A stretch of DNA of 64,000 nucleotides from Ruegeria intermedia. GTDB lineage: Bacteria; Pseudomonadota; Alphaproteobacteria; Rhodobacterales; Rhodobacteraceae. Positions 1 to 8,605 of this stretch are shown here, one piece after another. How positions within the stretch are numbered: position 1 is the stretch's first letter; each line of letters begins with the position of its first letter. The notes beneath the pieces were generated by a model. The model was not told where the DNA came from and did not search any database. It was given only the letters and a program-made list of their open reading frames with translations. The translations under genes were made by a program, and so were the position numbers. The stretch spans positions 1 to 64,000 of the forward strand of contig NZ_FQVK01000019.1 of NCBI RefSeq assembly GCF_900129345.1. Reading direction: 5' to 3'.

Positions 1-95
1 GTTAATTGGAGACTACGCAGCGTCGGGCCTGCTAACCACCAAAGGGGGTCAAAATTGGATGCCGATACAGGGTCAGTTTTGAATGCCGATTGACA
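1..95 (+). mobile_element. Right terminus of an IS21-family insertion sequence
   Basis: Two imperfect 20-bp direct repeats sit in tandem at 47-66 and 71-90 (both start GGTCA and end ATGCCGAT, 16 of 20 identical), and the segment ends in TGACA at 91-95. Multiple subterminal repeats and a terminal CA are the known architecture of IS21-family ends, so the body of the element, with istA and istB, should lie to the left of the window. No coding sequence of it is inside. The exact outer boundary is inferred. Confidence 0.6.
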
Positions 96-219
96 TGCTG
101 ACTTCAGACAATCAAGCGGAGAGTGCGATGCGACTCGGCGGCATTCGTTGACACGGGCTCGGAGCGCGAAAGGCCTCCCGTTCGGGGGCTCTTAAGCGGT
201 TGTATCTTGTTGGGAAGTT

Positions 220-270
220 TGGTTGCGGGGAGAGGATTTGAACCTCTGACCTTCAGGTTATGAGTCGTGT
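220..270 (-). other. 3' half of tRNA-Met(CAT), candidate attachment site
   Basis: Read on the minus strand this is the anticodon arm (CAT anticodon at 262-260, with its 3' stem), variable loop, T arm (GGTTCAAATCC), acceptor 3' strand and encoded CCA (TGG on the plus strand at 220-222) of an elongator-type tRNA-Met. The D arm and 5' acceptor strand are absent, so it is not a functional gene. A 3' tRNA fragment close to a tyrosine integrase is the usual scar left when an element integrates into a tRNA gene. Because the fragment is on the minus strand, the element should extend to the right of it and the restored full tRNA should be at the far right border, which is not seen in this window. Confidence 0.75.
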
Positions 271-286
271 CAAACGAAACACGATG

Positions 287-306
287 AAGCGCGACGAATC
301 GCGCTT
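287..306 (+). terminator. Hairpin with short T-rich tail, possible terminator
   Basis: An 8-bp perfect stem (AAGCGCGA / TCGCGCTT) with a CGAA tetraloop is followed on the plus strand by TCTTTC. The T tract is weak, so this may be an intrinsic terminator or just a stable hairpin beside the attachment scar. Confidence 0.35.
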
Positions 307-449
307 TCTTTCGCATATCTTGCCAATTGCGAGATAGGCCCACAAGCACAAACTGCGCGCGGATTGTCAGGATTGCGCAGCGGTTTTTCCCCTCGTGCTT
401 CCACCATGCTTCCACTGGGTCGCGGAATGATTTTCCGGTAGCACGTCCA

Positions 450-1889
450 TCATCCGTCCATCCGCGACCAGAAGCCGGTCTTCTTGCCATGCTCGGCCTT
501 CAGGCGCGCGGCATAGGCAGGGTGCGGCTCGACCAGTCCGAAGTCCTCGATCCGTCCGGCCAGGTCGGCACAGGTTGCCAAGTGCTGGGCAGCATAGCCA
601 TAGCGCTTCTGCCTCCCCTCGGTCAGCGTGAAATCGATCATCGCCCTCAGCGCCACCGTCGCGGCCAGCGGATGCTTCTCGGCCAATGTCTCGGCCGCCG
701 GGGCGAGGAATTCGTAGTGATCGCCGTCGACCTCGTCCTGCCTGTCGACCAGCAGGCGCGCGGCGTGTCCAAGCGATGGCCAGTTCAGAAAGAAGGCCAG
801 GGCGGTCAGCAGGTCGGGATGGGCAGCGGCATGCGCCATCGCGCGCTCCTCGGCCTCGATGTCTTCGAAGTCCGGTAGCCGCTTTAGATAGGCCCGCAGG
901 TGCTCTCCCGACAGGTCGCGCTCGAAACATGCCCAGCGGAACGCCTGCGCCTCATCCTTCCGGTCAAGCGCCTCCAGTACAGCCAACCGGGCGTCCTGCC
1001 ACTCGGGCGGGATCCAGCGCGCATTGTCCACTTCCGCCCGCTCGATGAAGCCAAGCGCGTCCCCTGCCCTGCCAGCCGCCAGCAGGCGCTGCGCGATCTC
1101 GGCCGCGATCTTCGGCACCTTGCGGGTCTTCGGGTCATATTGCGCTATGAAGCCATCCACATCGCCCTGCACGTCGGCGATGTCCTTCAGCGCCATTTCG
1201 ACCGTGCTCTGCCGCGCGCGTTCCTCCATCTCGTGGTCATAGCGCGTGCCGCCGCTGCCCCAGCCGACGGCTTGCCACTCACTCTTTGGCGGCACCGGCA
1301 CCGGCGTTCGGCCGAGGTCTTCGACCAGCGCCTTCAGATGAGCGACGCCGTCGGGGCCCAGCGCCGGGGCGATGATCGCGATCAAACCGTCATACTGACC
1401 AAAGCCGTTGTCCTGCAGCGCATCGAGAACCTGCCGGGCCAGTGCCTCGGGCGCGGCATCAGCCGCCTTGGCCACCTCGCCCAGATCGGCGCAGGCCTGG
1501 TGGAAGATGTCGATGACCGTGCCGCTGCTGTCGTCGCACCGTTCGAACACGGGCGTGGCCAGTCCCATGAACCGCCACAGGAGCGCCAGCGCCTCACCAG
1601 GATCATGCGGGGCAATCTGTTCCATTATCGCGCTGCGCTGAGTCTGAAGATCCTTCACCAGCGGCTTGCGGTTCTGCCAGTTCACGAAGGTCCGCGCCTT
1701 TGCAATGCTGGTCAGCCGCTTGGTGATCTCCCGCGCCGCCTCCCTCGGTCCCTCAGCTCCGGCGAGCGCCAGCCGCAGCTTGCGCTTGGCAGCGGCATCG
1801 CCTGTGCTGATCTCGATCAGCAGCTGCGCCAGACGCTCAGTGCCGAGCGCCTCCAGGTTCTTTGCATTGAGGGTGGATTTCGACGCCAT
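450..1889 (-). CDS. DUF6880 family protein
   Basis: A 479-residue protein recognised as the DUF6880 family from its N-terminus (MASKSTLNAKNLEALG) and its run of helical repeats. It is a soluble, alpha-helical, TPR-like protein with no signal peptide, membrane segment or visible catalytic motif. Members are common in alphaproteobacterial genomes and often lie in accessory DNA, but no biochemical role is established that I can name. Here it sits between the tRNA-Met scar and the integrase and is transcribed away from the integrase, so it is probably cargo at the element border. The 218-bp gap to the integrase start would hold both promoters. The start ATG gives the family's usual N-terminus and the length looks complete. 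Confidence 0.8.
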   Translation of the reverse strand: MASKSTLNAKNLEALGTERLAQLLIEISTGDAAAKRKLRLALAGAEGPREAAREITKRLTSIAKARTFVNWQNRKPLVKDLQTQRSAIMEQIAPHDPGEALALLWRFMGLATPVFERCDDSSGTVIDIFHQACADLGEVAKAADAAPEALARQVLDALQDNGFGQYDGLIAIIAPALGPDGVAHLKALVEDLGRTPVPVPPKSEWQAVGWGSGGTRYDHEMEERARQSTVEMALKDIADVQGDVDGFIAQYDPKTRKVPKIAAEIAQRLLAAGRAGDALGFIERAEVDNARWIPPEWQDARLAVLEALDRKDEAQAFRWACFERDLSGEHLRAYLKRLPDFEDIEAEERAMAHAAAHPDLLTALAFFLNWPSLGHAARLLVDRQDEVDGDHYEFLAPAAETLAEKHPLAATVALRAMIDFTLTEGRQKRYGYAAQHLATCADLAGRIEDFGLVEPHPAYAARLKAEHGKKTGFWSRMDG

Positions 1890-2107
1890 GTGGATTCCGT
1901 TTCTTTTCGTGGACCTTAGCAGCGCGACTGGGCGACCGGAACCTGCGTTCTGATTCGCGGCGACCAGAGTTTTCGCCCACGGCTGCGATTCACGCCCTGC
2001 GTGAGACTACGCTGATTTTCCTTTTTACACGCAATATCAATGTGTTCGTTGACTATCCATGCGCATTGCACACTGTGGAAGCCAGACAACCCGGAAGCCG
2101 ATCTCCC

Positions 2108-3262
2108 ATGCCCAGACTCACAAAGCGCATCATCGACGCCGCCGAGACCCAAGCCGCCGAATACTTCGTCTGGGACAGCGACATCCCCGGCTTCGGACTT
2201 CGGGTGCTGCCAAGCGGGCGGAAAGGCTATGTCGTGCAATACCGCGCCGGACGCCGATCCCGGAGGATCAGCCTCGGGCCCAGCACCGTGCTGACCTGCG
2301 AGCAGGCGCGCAACCGCGCCATCGCCATCATCGCCGCCGCGCGCAATGGCGAGGACCCCGCCGCCGCCCGCGACGCGGGACGCAAGGCTATCACGGTGAA
2401 GGAACTGGCGGAGAGGTTCGACCGGGAACACATCTCGGTGCGCCTGAAGGCCAGCACGGCGAAGGAATACCGGCGCAACCTGCGGCGCTTCATCCTGCCC
2501 GCGCTTGGGCAGCTTACGGTCACCGGAATCACCCGCGCGGACGTCGCGAAATTCCATCACGACCTGCGCCACATCCCCTATCAGGCGAACCGTTGTCTCG
2601 AGGTGATCTCGAAGATGTTCAGCCTCGCCGAGATGTGGGGCCTGCGTCCGGACGGCACCAATCCGCGAAAGCACATCCGGAAGTACCCAGAGGAGAAGCG
2701 CGAACGCTTCCTCAGCGCCGCCGAACTGCGCCGGATCGGCGAGGTGCTGCGCGAAATGGAAGCGGAAGGGGTGGAACTGCCCTCGGCCATCCTCGCCGCG
2801 CGCCTGCTGATCCTGACCGGATGCCGCCTGAACGAGATCATGACGCTGAAATGGTCATACGTCGATCTGGCCGAGCGCGTCTTGCGCCTGCCGGACTCCA
2901 AATCCGGCGCCAAGGTCGTCCATTTGGGCCAACCTGCTGTCGATCTGCTCCGCGACGCCCAGCGCATCGACGGGAACGCATGGGTCATCTTCGGCACCCT
3001 GCCGGGCAAACGCCTGAGCGATCTGCAGCCATTCTGGCAGCGCGTCCGCGCGCGCGCCGGCGTCAAGGACGTCCGCATCCACGACCTGCGCCACACCTTC
3101 GCGTCCACGGCCGTCGCATCGGGTCAGGGCCTGCCGATGATCGGCAAGCTCCTTGGCCACACGCAGGTTCAGACGACGGCTCGCTACGCGCACCTCGCTG
3201 CCGAGCCGGTGCGGATGGCTGCCGATGCAGTGGCGCAGAACCTCAGGCAATCCTTGGGATAA
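2108..3262 (+). CDS. Tyrosine-type site-specific integrase
   Basis: A 384-residue tyrosine recombinase of the phage/genomic-island type. Residues 1-90 form the arm-binding DUF4102-like domain (PRLTKRIIDAAE start, then GFGLRV), about 95-190 a SAM-like core-binding domain, and 200-370 the catalytic domain. The catalytic residues are visible: Arg near 240 in TGCRLNEI, His-x-x-Arg near 325 in HDLRHTF, and the nucleophile Tyr near 360 in TARYAHL after GHTQV. I chose the ATG at 2108 rather than the in-frame upstream GTG at 2042 because family members begin at this residue and a GGAAG lies about 11 bases upstream. It probably drove integration at the tRNA-Met scar 1.8 kb to the left. It is not adjacent to the prophage genes that start at 17.7 kb, so which element it serves is uncertain. 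Confidence 0.93.
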   Translation: MPRLTKRIIDAAETQAAEYFVWDSDIPGFGLRVLPSGRKGYVVQYRAGRRSRRISLGPSTVLTCEQARNRAIAIIAAARNGEDPAAARDAGRKAITVKELAERFDREHISVRLKASTAKEYRRNLRRFILPALGQLTVTGITRADVAKFHHDLRHIPYQANRCLEVISKMFSLAEMWGLRPDGTNPRKHIRKYPEEKRERFLSAAELRRIGEVLREMEAEGVELPSAILAARLLILTGCRLNEIMTLKWSYVDLAERVLRLPDSKSGAKVVHLGQPAVDLLRDAQRIDGNAWVIFGTLPGKRLSDLQPFWQRVRARAGVKDVRIHDLRHTFASTAVASGQGLPMIGKLLGHTQVQTTARYAHLAAEPVRMAADAVAQNLRQSLG

Positions 3263-3466
3263 TTGCTTGGCCTCCTAAGATCGAATGAACCCTCGCCAGC
3301 CGGCCCTGTTCATGGCAACATCGGTTTTCAGCGAGGGTCGGGAAGGAGTTTGAACGTGCACATAGTCGCTTTCGGCCCAAAGCGGCCGATCAGCCCTCCC
3401 GATTGCTGTGCCAATGACGCGCCAAAGTAGACACGTCAATAGTGGAGCGACCAAAACCGGTATGCG

Positions 3467-4768
3467 TCACCAGCCGGTAAACTCGGCAGGTGCCGTCTCG
3501 TCGATACGACCCGCCTCCAAGTCCAGAATGACATCATCCAGCAGGGATAAAGCCTGCCCGATGTCATGGTCTGTAATGGTCAGGGGTGGGGTCAGTTCGA
3601 GCACGTTGGAGGAAGGGCCGACGCAATAGACCACAAGGCCTCGCTCGTGAGCGCGGAACATTAGGCCAGCGGTGGCAGCGGCGTCACTGAGCAGTGTTGT
3701 TTCCGCACCCCGTATTTCAACACCGATCGCGAGGCCGCGCCCGCGTATCGCACGGATGCAAGGATGGCGCAGCGCAAGATCATTCAGACCTGCCATCAGG
3801 GTTTCGCCCTTGCGAGCGGCTTCTTCGGGTAGGGACTCGGCGACGATGGTGTCCAGCACCGCGAGACCCGCCGCGGCGCAGACCGGGTTGCCGTGCAATG
3901 TCTGCATCGCAAAGGAGGTTGCGCAATCCATCACCCATTGCGGCCCGATCACAGCAGAAAGCGGCAATCCTCCGCCCAACCCCTTGCCTAGAACAAGAAT
4001 ATCGGGCCGGAAGCCCTCATGCTCGAAGGCGTGCATGCGACCCGTGCGCCCCAGCCCAACCTTCACCTCGTCGCAGATCGTCAGGATGCCATGCTGGCGG
4101 CACAACGCATCCAGCCCGGCCAGAAAGCCCGTCGGCGGAACGACAAGCCCGCCATCCGACAGGATCGGCTCGAAGATGCAGGCCGCGATTGTGTCTGGCC
4201 CGGCCTCGGCCAGATTGCGTTCCAGCAGGGCAAGGATACCGCCGGCGTCGGGGCCATGGGGATCGGCGCCAGGATAGGGTAGCTGGATCAGGCCCGCCGC
4301 CTTGTCAGAGGCCAGCGTCGGATGGCCCGAAACCGCCATCGTGCCGAGGGTGCAGCCGTGATAGGCACCAGCAAAGCCAATAATCCCTTGCCGCCCGGTG
4401 GCACGGCGCACGGCGCGAATAGCCGTTTCATTGGCATCTGACCCGGAATGACCAAGCCAGACCCTTTGCGGCTGTTCCGATGGAAACAGCGCGATGAGTC
4501 GTTCCGCCAGCGCGGTGGCCTGGGAATTTGCCGCAGACAGGACCGAGGCCCCTGCCGGATCGGCAACGGCGGCGCTGACCGCTGCCACCAGCGCGGGGTG
4601 GCCATAGCCAAGGCTCGCCGCGCCCCAGGTCGCCGACAGGTCGATCAACGCGCGCCCGTCATCTGCGCGCAGCACCGCGCCCTTGCCGCCAACCACCGCC
4701 TGGGGAAAGAACCGCAGCTTCTGCAATCCCGCGACCGAGACCGCATCGCGGGCGTAAAGGCCGCTCAT
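3467..4768 (-). CDS. Class III PLP-dependent aminotransferase
   Basis: A 433-residue fold-type I, class III aminotransferase (ornithine/GABA/diamine group). The family signature is present: GYGHPALV early, HSGSDANETA for cofactor phosphate, the Asp of CDEVKVGLGRTG, and the Schiff-base lysine near 261 in LGKGLGGGLP. It should move an amino group from an amine or omega-amino acid to a 2-oxo acid in the cytoplasm. The ATG at 4768 was chosen because it overlaps the upstream stop as ATGA, indicating translational coupling; a longer in-frame start would sit inside the neighbouring gene. It is the last gene of a five-gene leftward operon with a glutamine synthetase-like ligase and hydrolases, which suggests amine or amino-acid degradation. 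The substrate is not predictable from the sequence. Confidence 0.9.
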   Translation of the reverse strand: MSGLYARDAVSVAGLQKLRFFPQAVVGGKGAVLRADDGRALIDLSATWGAASLGYGHPALVAAVSAAVADPAGASVLSAANSQATALAERLIALFPSEQPQRVWLGHSGSDANETAIRAVRRATGRQGIIGFAGAYHGCTLGTMAVSGHPTLASDKAAGLIQLPYPGADPHGPDAGGILALLERNLAEAGPDTIAACIFEPILSDGGLVVPPTGFLAGLDALCRQHGILTICDEVKVGLGRTGRMHAFEHEGFRPDILVLGKGLGGGLPLSAVIGPQWVMDCATSFAMQTLHGNPVCAAAGLAVLDTIVAESLPEEAARKGETLMAGLNDLALRHPCIRAIRGRGLAIGVEIRGAETTLLSDAAATAGLMFRAHERGLVVYCVGPSSNVLELTPPLTITDHDIGQALSLLDDVILDLEAGRIDETAPAEFTGW

Positions 4769-5550
4769 CTTCCGGCTTCCATCGACAGCCGTAGGCATCG
4801 CTCCAGCCGCACGGCCCATTCGGCAACGCCCTGCGCGTTGGAAATCAGGTCGTGCCGCACCTCGATCAGCAAGCCCGGCAGTCCACGAGCGTCACCATGC
4901 ACCGGCACGGTATAGTCGTCATGGTCGATCCGGTATGGCTCGTTGTCGCCGATCACCAGCCCCTCTTCCTGTGCAAGCGCGCGCATCATCCGGCCGGCAA
5001 ATTCAGTCGCTCCGGCATAGAGGATTCCCGCATGCCAAGGCCGCGCTACCCCCTTATAGACCGGCGTATAGCTGTGGATGCCGACGACAAAGGTCTGTTT
5101 GCTTGCGGCAGTGCGCAGGTCAAGTCGGCGGCTGATGGCAGAGTGAAACGGGTGGAAGAAGGTCTTCAGTCTCTCAGCCCGTTCGCTGGCACCAAGGTCG
5201 CGATTCCCCGGAATGGCGGTGGTTTCGCTGGTTTCCGGTATCAGTGACGGGTTGTCGAGCGGGCGGTTGCAATCCACCACCAGCCGCGAATAGCCAGTGT
5301 GAAAAAGCGGCGCGTCGAGCCGTGCCGACAGGTCGCGTGCCAGTGACAGTGCGCCGATGTCCCAGCCGATATGGCGCAGCCGTTCCGATTTCGGCAGGCC
5401 CAGATGCGCCAGCCGCCGGGGAATGCGCGGCAAGGCATGTTCGCACAACAGGAGCAGATCCGATGCGCCGTCCGGGTTGATGACGCCATAGGGTGGCGGC
5501 TCATCAAGATCCAGCATGGGTGCGGGGGCTGTCGAGGCTCGGTTCAGCAT
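4765..5550 (-). CDS. N-formylglutamate amidohydrolase family protein
   Basis: A 261-residue member of the N-formylglutamate amidohydrolase family (PF05013), zinc-dependent hydrolases that cleave N-formyl-L-glutamate to formate and glutamate in histidine breakdown. Visible family features are the CEHA motif near residue 42, HTGYSRLVVDCNRP with the substrate-binding Arg and Asp, and the later GIHSYTPV segment. The start at 5550 overlaps the glutamine synthetase stop as TGATG. No hut genes are nearby, so in this operon it more likely hydrolyses another N-acyl or gamma-glutamyl-type intermediate made by the adjacent ligase; that is inference from context only. Confidence 0.85.
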   Translation of the reverse strand: MLNRASTAPAPMLDLDEPPPYGVINPDGASDLLLLCEHALPRIPRRLAHLGLPKSERLRHIGWDIGALSLARDLSARLDAPLFHTGYSRLVVDCNRPLDNPSLIPETSETTAIPGNRDLGASERAERLKTFFHPFHSAISRRLDLRTAASKQTFVVGIHSYTPVYKGVARPWHAGILYAGATEFAGRMMRALAQEEGLVIGDNEPYRIDHDDYTVPVHGDARGLPGLLIEVRHDLISNAQGVAEWAVRLERCLRLSMEAGR

Positions 5551-6866
5551 CAGTAGACCCCGGCATAGCGGCGGCAAAGTGCTGCGTCATCCAGTCCGTC
5601 GACGATCTCCAGTTCTTTCAGGCGCATCCCCTTCCAGCAATCAAGAAACGTGGGCGACATCCATCCGCAAACCACCGTGTCGGCCTCCAGAGCGGCCAGT
5701 GCCTCGTGCAGGCTGGTCGGAAGGCGACGGATGCCAAGGCGGGCGCGTTCATCGGCCGACATCTCTTCCGGGTCGCCCTTCACGATCGGCGGAGTGCTCA
5801 GGCCGGCCTTCAAGCCCTCGATCCCGGCGCGGATCAGCATGGCCAGCGCCAGATGCGGGCTGGCGGTGGCATCAGCGGCGCGGAACTCCATATTGAAGGC
5901 GCGCGAAGGGTCATGCCCTGGCCGTTCCGAGGTCGGGCAGATTCGCAGGGTCGCCTCGCGGTCCTTTTCACCCAGCGTGTTCCATGAGGCCGACCAATGG
6001 TGCGGCTTCAGGCGCTGATATGAGACGGCACTTGGCGCTGCGAGTGCCGTCAGCGCCGCCATGTGGCGCACGATCCCGGCGGCAAAGGCTCCGGCCTGCG
6101 CCGACAGCCGCCCCGGCCGTGCGGCATCGAACGTGACCGGATTGCCTTGCAGGTCGGTCAGCGACAGATGGATATGAACGCCGTTGCCCACGCCGTTCGG
6201 GTCGGTCTTGGGGCAGAAGCTGGCCCGCCAGCCCATCGTGGCAGCCAGTTCCCGGGTGACTTCGCGGATCGTCACGGCGCGGTCCGCAGCCTGAACTGCA
6301 CCAGCGGGACCGCAGACGATTTCGAACTGGTCGCGGCCATACTCGGGCAGGAAACATTCCGGCGCGCAGCCCGCTGCGCCAAGTGCTGCCATAAGCATCG
6401 GCCCGAACGGATCGGCCCGCCGCTGAGCGGACAGCGCGAAGGACGGTGCCAGGGGCCAGCTGGCACCCAGTATTTGAAACTCCTGCTCAAAGGCCGCGAC
6501 CACGCGCAGGCCCAGCGCCTCCAGATCGGCCACCGCCGCCTTAAGCATGGAACGAACACAGCCTTCCCACGGGGTGCCGTCAAGATTGGTGATGTTTGAA
6601 TGGTAGAAGTGCAGCGGGGTCCGCCCGCCCAAGCCCTCGATACGCACCCCTGCCTCGGGATCAGGCATCAGCCGCAGATCGCCCGAGGATCCAAAGGGGT
6701 TGGGACTGGCAATCTCATCGAACGGGGTCAGCGACAGGTTTGCCGGCACCCATCCCACACCCTTGGACAATGCATCCGGCAGGTTGGCGGCAGCGACCGA
6801 CCGGCCCCGGGTGATGGCGGCGATGTCGGTGGTGACAAAGGTCACCAGTTCTTCGGCTTTGATCAT
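5550..6866 (-). CDS. Glutamine synthetase family ligase
   Basis: A 438-residue member of the glutamine synthetase superfamily, shorter than housekeeping GlnA (about 470) and closer in flavour to PuuA/GlnT-like gamma-glutamyl ligases. Conserved elements are the metal-binding Glu cluster (AAFEQEFQ near 118-125), the glycine-rich GNGVHIHLSL with its metal His near residue 230, and the HHWSASWNTLGEKDRE segment in place of the usual phosphate-binding region. There is no adenylylation-site tail that I can recognise. Such enzymes use ATP to join glutamate to ammonia or to an amine. The start at 6866 lies 7 bp after the upstream stop. Its place between a cysteine hydrolase and an amidohydrolase suggests a gamma-glutamylation route for an imported amine. 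Confidence 0.87.
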   Translation of the reverse strand: MIKAEELVTFVTTDIAAITRGRSVAAANLPDALSKGVGWVPANLSLTPFDEIASPNPFGSSGDLRLMPDPEAGVRIEGLGGRTPLHFYHSNITNLDGTPWEGCVRSMLKAAVADLEALGLRVVAAFEQEFQILGASWPLAPSFALSAQRRADPFGPMLMAALGAAGCAPECFLPEYGRDQFEIVCGPAGAVQAADRAVTIREVTRELAATMGWRASFCPKTDPNGVGNGVHIHLSLTDLQGNPVTFDAARPGRLSAQAGAFAAGIVRHMAALTALAAPSAVSYQRLKPHHWSASWNTLGEKDREATLRICPTSERPGHDPSRAFNMEFRAADATASPHLALAMLIRAGIEGLKAGLSTPPIVKGDPEEMSADERARLGIRRLPTSLHEALAALEADTVVCGWMSPTFLDCWKGMRLKELEIVDGLDDAALCRRYAGVY

Positions 6867-6873
6867 GATCCCC

Positions 6874-7536
6874 TCATGCACCAAGGGCCGCAAGGCGGGC
6901 CAGAACGGTTTCGGTATCGGTGATCCAGCAGTAGCCACCATAGGCGCGCAAGGCAGCCTCATGCCGTTCGGGCGTGTAGGTGGCGCAGGCATCCCTGACC
7001 ACCGTCACCAGATAGCCCCGGTCTGCCGCATCACGCACAGCCATGTCAACGCACTGGTCGGTAACGATCCCGGCGATGACCAGAAAGCGGGTATTCAGGT
7101 TGCGCAGCACATAATCGGCGTTGGTCGAATTGAAGAGACCCGACGATGTTTTCGGCAGCACCGGCTCGTTTTCTGTCGGCGTCAGGGGTGCGATGATGGC
7201 GCCCTCGGGTGCGCCCCTCGGCACATGCATGTTCGACAGCTTGTGATCGAGCGAGCGGTCCCGGCCGTCGGCGGTCAGGCTTTCGATGATGGTGTGGCAG
7301 ACGTTTTCCCCCGCCTTGCGGAAGGCATTCAGGATCTTCACCTGATTGGGGATGACCACTTCATGCACGCACTGCATGAAATAGCTGTCGGCGGGCATCG
7401 GATGGGTCGGGTCCATCATCGGCTCAACCCAGATGCGCTGCATGTCCACCAGCAGAAAGGTGCAGGCGCCCTTGGCGTAGGCGCTGTCCCGGCGGATGGT
7501 GTGGCCGCCATATTCGATGGAAATCAGGTCGCTCAT
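6874..7536 (-). CDS. Cysteine hydrolase (isochorismatase-like)
   Basis: A 220-residue isochorismatase-like hydrolase of the N-carbamoylsarcosine amidase/nicotinamidase group. The Asp-Lys-Cys catalytic triad can be read: Asp in LLVDMQ near residue 31, Lys in VLPKTSSGLF near 130, and Cys in IVTDQCVDMA near 165. The unusual conserved ending (YTPERHEAAL, then YCW) is typical of the subgroup. It would hydrolyse an amide or ureido bond in the cytoplasm. The gene begins 1 bp after the RpiR stop codon and is part of the leftward operon. The exact substrate is unknown. Confidence 0.88.
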   Translation of the reverse strand: MSDLISIEYGGHTIRRDSAYAKGACTFLLVDMQRIWVEPMMDPTHPMPADSYFMQCVHEVVIPNQVKILNAFRKAGENVCHTIIESLTADGRDRSLDHKLSNMHVPRGAPEGAIIAPLTPTENEPVLPKTSSGLFNSTNADYVLRNLNTRFLVIAGIVTDQCVDMAVRDAADRGYLVTVVRDACATYTPERHEAALRAYGGYCWITDTETVLARLAALGA

Positions 7537-7537
7537 C

Positions 7538-8446
7538 TCACTCTCCGGCTTGGTCCGCCTGGCGCGGCATTTTCATGGGGTTATCGACAGGTTGGTCGTC
7601 GGTGATGCCTGACAGACTGCGCAGCGCCTCGATCTCGGCGATGCGCGCGCGAGAGGTGGCCGACAGCCGCATGGTGACGGCGGCAATCAGCGCCTCGACC
7701 TGCGCAAGGGCGGGAACCATGGTGTCAAAGGGTGAGAGCCCTTCAACCGGGGCGGCCAGCACAACTTTTGCATGGGTCGCCAAGGGCGAGGCCCAGGGGT
7801 CGGTGAAGAGGATCACCTGCGCACCGCGCTCGGCCGCGGCGGTGACAAACTGGATCGTGTCGACCTGGTAGCGACGATAGTCAAAGGCAATTATCAGGTC
7901 ACGCCGCCCGATGTCGATCAGCGAATCAACCCTGTCTGGCCCATTGCCGTTGACCATCTGACAATCGCCGCGCAGTTGGCGCAGGTGCTGCCACAGCATC
8001 CCCGCCAGATAGCCTGAGAACCGCCCGCCGATGAAATGCAGCCGCAGGGCAGGGTCAGTGACCAGCCGTGCGGCGGTGTCAAAATCTGCCGCCGGCACCA
8101 TGCCCGAGGTCGCTTGCAGCATGACGACATAGGACCGGATCACTTCCCGATAGATCTGTTCCTGGGGCACCGCGGCGGCTTTGCCTGCGTCGATCATGGC
8201 AAGCGGAGAGTTCATCCGCGCCTGGACCTCTGACAGCAAAGCTTTCTGGAAATGGGGAAATCCGTCAAAACCAAGTCGCGAAACGAAACGCACAACCGTC
8301 GGCCCGGACACCCCGGCCAGCGCCGCCAGCTGCGCCACAGTATTCAGGCCTGCCGCCGGATAGTCCGCAAGCAAGGCTCGGGCAACCTTCAGCTCTGACG
8401 GGGTCAACTGAACGCTGCCATCGGTCAAGCGGTCGCGGATCGCCAT
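7538..8446 (-). CDS. RpiR/MurR family transcriptional regulator
   Basis: A 302-residue regulator with an N-terminal RpiR-type helix-turn-helix (about 1-77; AALAGVSGPTVVRFVSRLGF is the recognition region) and a C-terminal SIS sugar-phosphate-like sensing domain (about 125-260, with FIGGRFSGYLA). The ATG at 8446 matches the usual domain start; upstream in-frame codons run into the divergent promoter region. It heads the leftward catabolic operon and diverges from the transporter operon, so it probably controls both through the 160-bp intergenic region, where a near-palindrome is found. RpiR regulators of amino-acid and amine catabolism usually repress until an effector binds; the sign of regulation here is inferred. 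Confidence 0.9.
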   Translation of the reverse strand: MAIRDRLTDGSVQLTPSELKVARALLADYPAAGLNTVAQLAALAGVSGPTVVRFVSRLGFDGFPHFQKALLSEVQARMNSPLAMIDAGKAAAVPQEQIYREVIRSYVVMLQATSGMVPAADFDTAARLVTDPALRLHFIGGRFSGYLAGMLWQHLRQLRGDCQMVNGNGPDRVDSLIDIGRRDLIIAFDYRRYQVDTIQFVTAAAERGAQVILFTDPWASPLATHAKVVLAAPVEGLSPFDTMVPALAQVEALIAAVTMRLSATSRARIAEIEALRSLSGITDDQPVDNPMKMPRQADQAGE

Positions 8447-8487
8447 AGTTTCTTCCCTTGCACGGTCGCACCCTTTGTTGCTCACTA

Positions 8488-8517
8488 TGTAACATACGAT
8501 ACAAACGTCAATCGTTT
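8488..8517. promoter_or_regulatory. Candidate RpiR operator in divergent promoter region
   Basis: A 16-bp near-palindrome TGTAACATACGATACA (8488-8503, symmetrical at 12 of 16 positions) is immediately followed by the inverted repeat AAACG-N5-CGTTT (8503-8517). Both lie in the A/T-rich gap between the divergent regulator and transporter genes. Position and symmetry suggest the regulator's binding site; no experimental motif is claimed. Confidence 0.45.
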
Positions 8518-8605
8518 TGATGTTTATGGAATGATATTGACATGATGACCATGGGTGCACCATACTTTGTGCAGCACCGGGCTGTCGCCGTGTTTGGGAG
8601 GGATG

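Noticed and set aside
220-270. A functional tRNA-Met gene
   Set aside because: Only the anticodon-to-CCA half matches; the D arm and 5' acceptor strand are missing.
450-1889. A virion or replication function for the gene beside the attachment scar
   Set aside because: It matches the DUF6880 family, which has no phage structural association that I can support.
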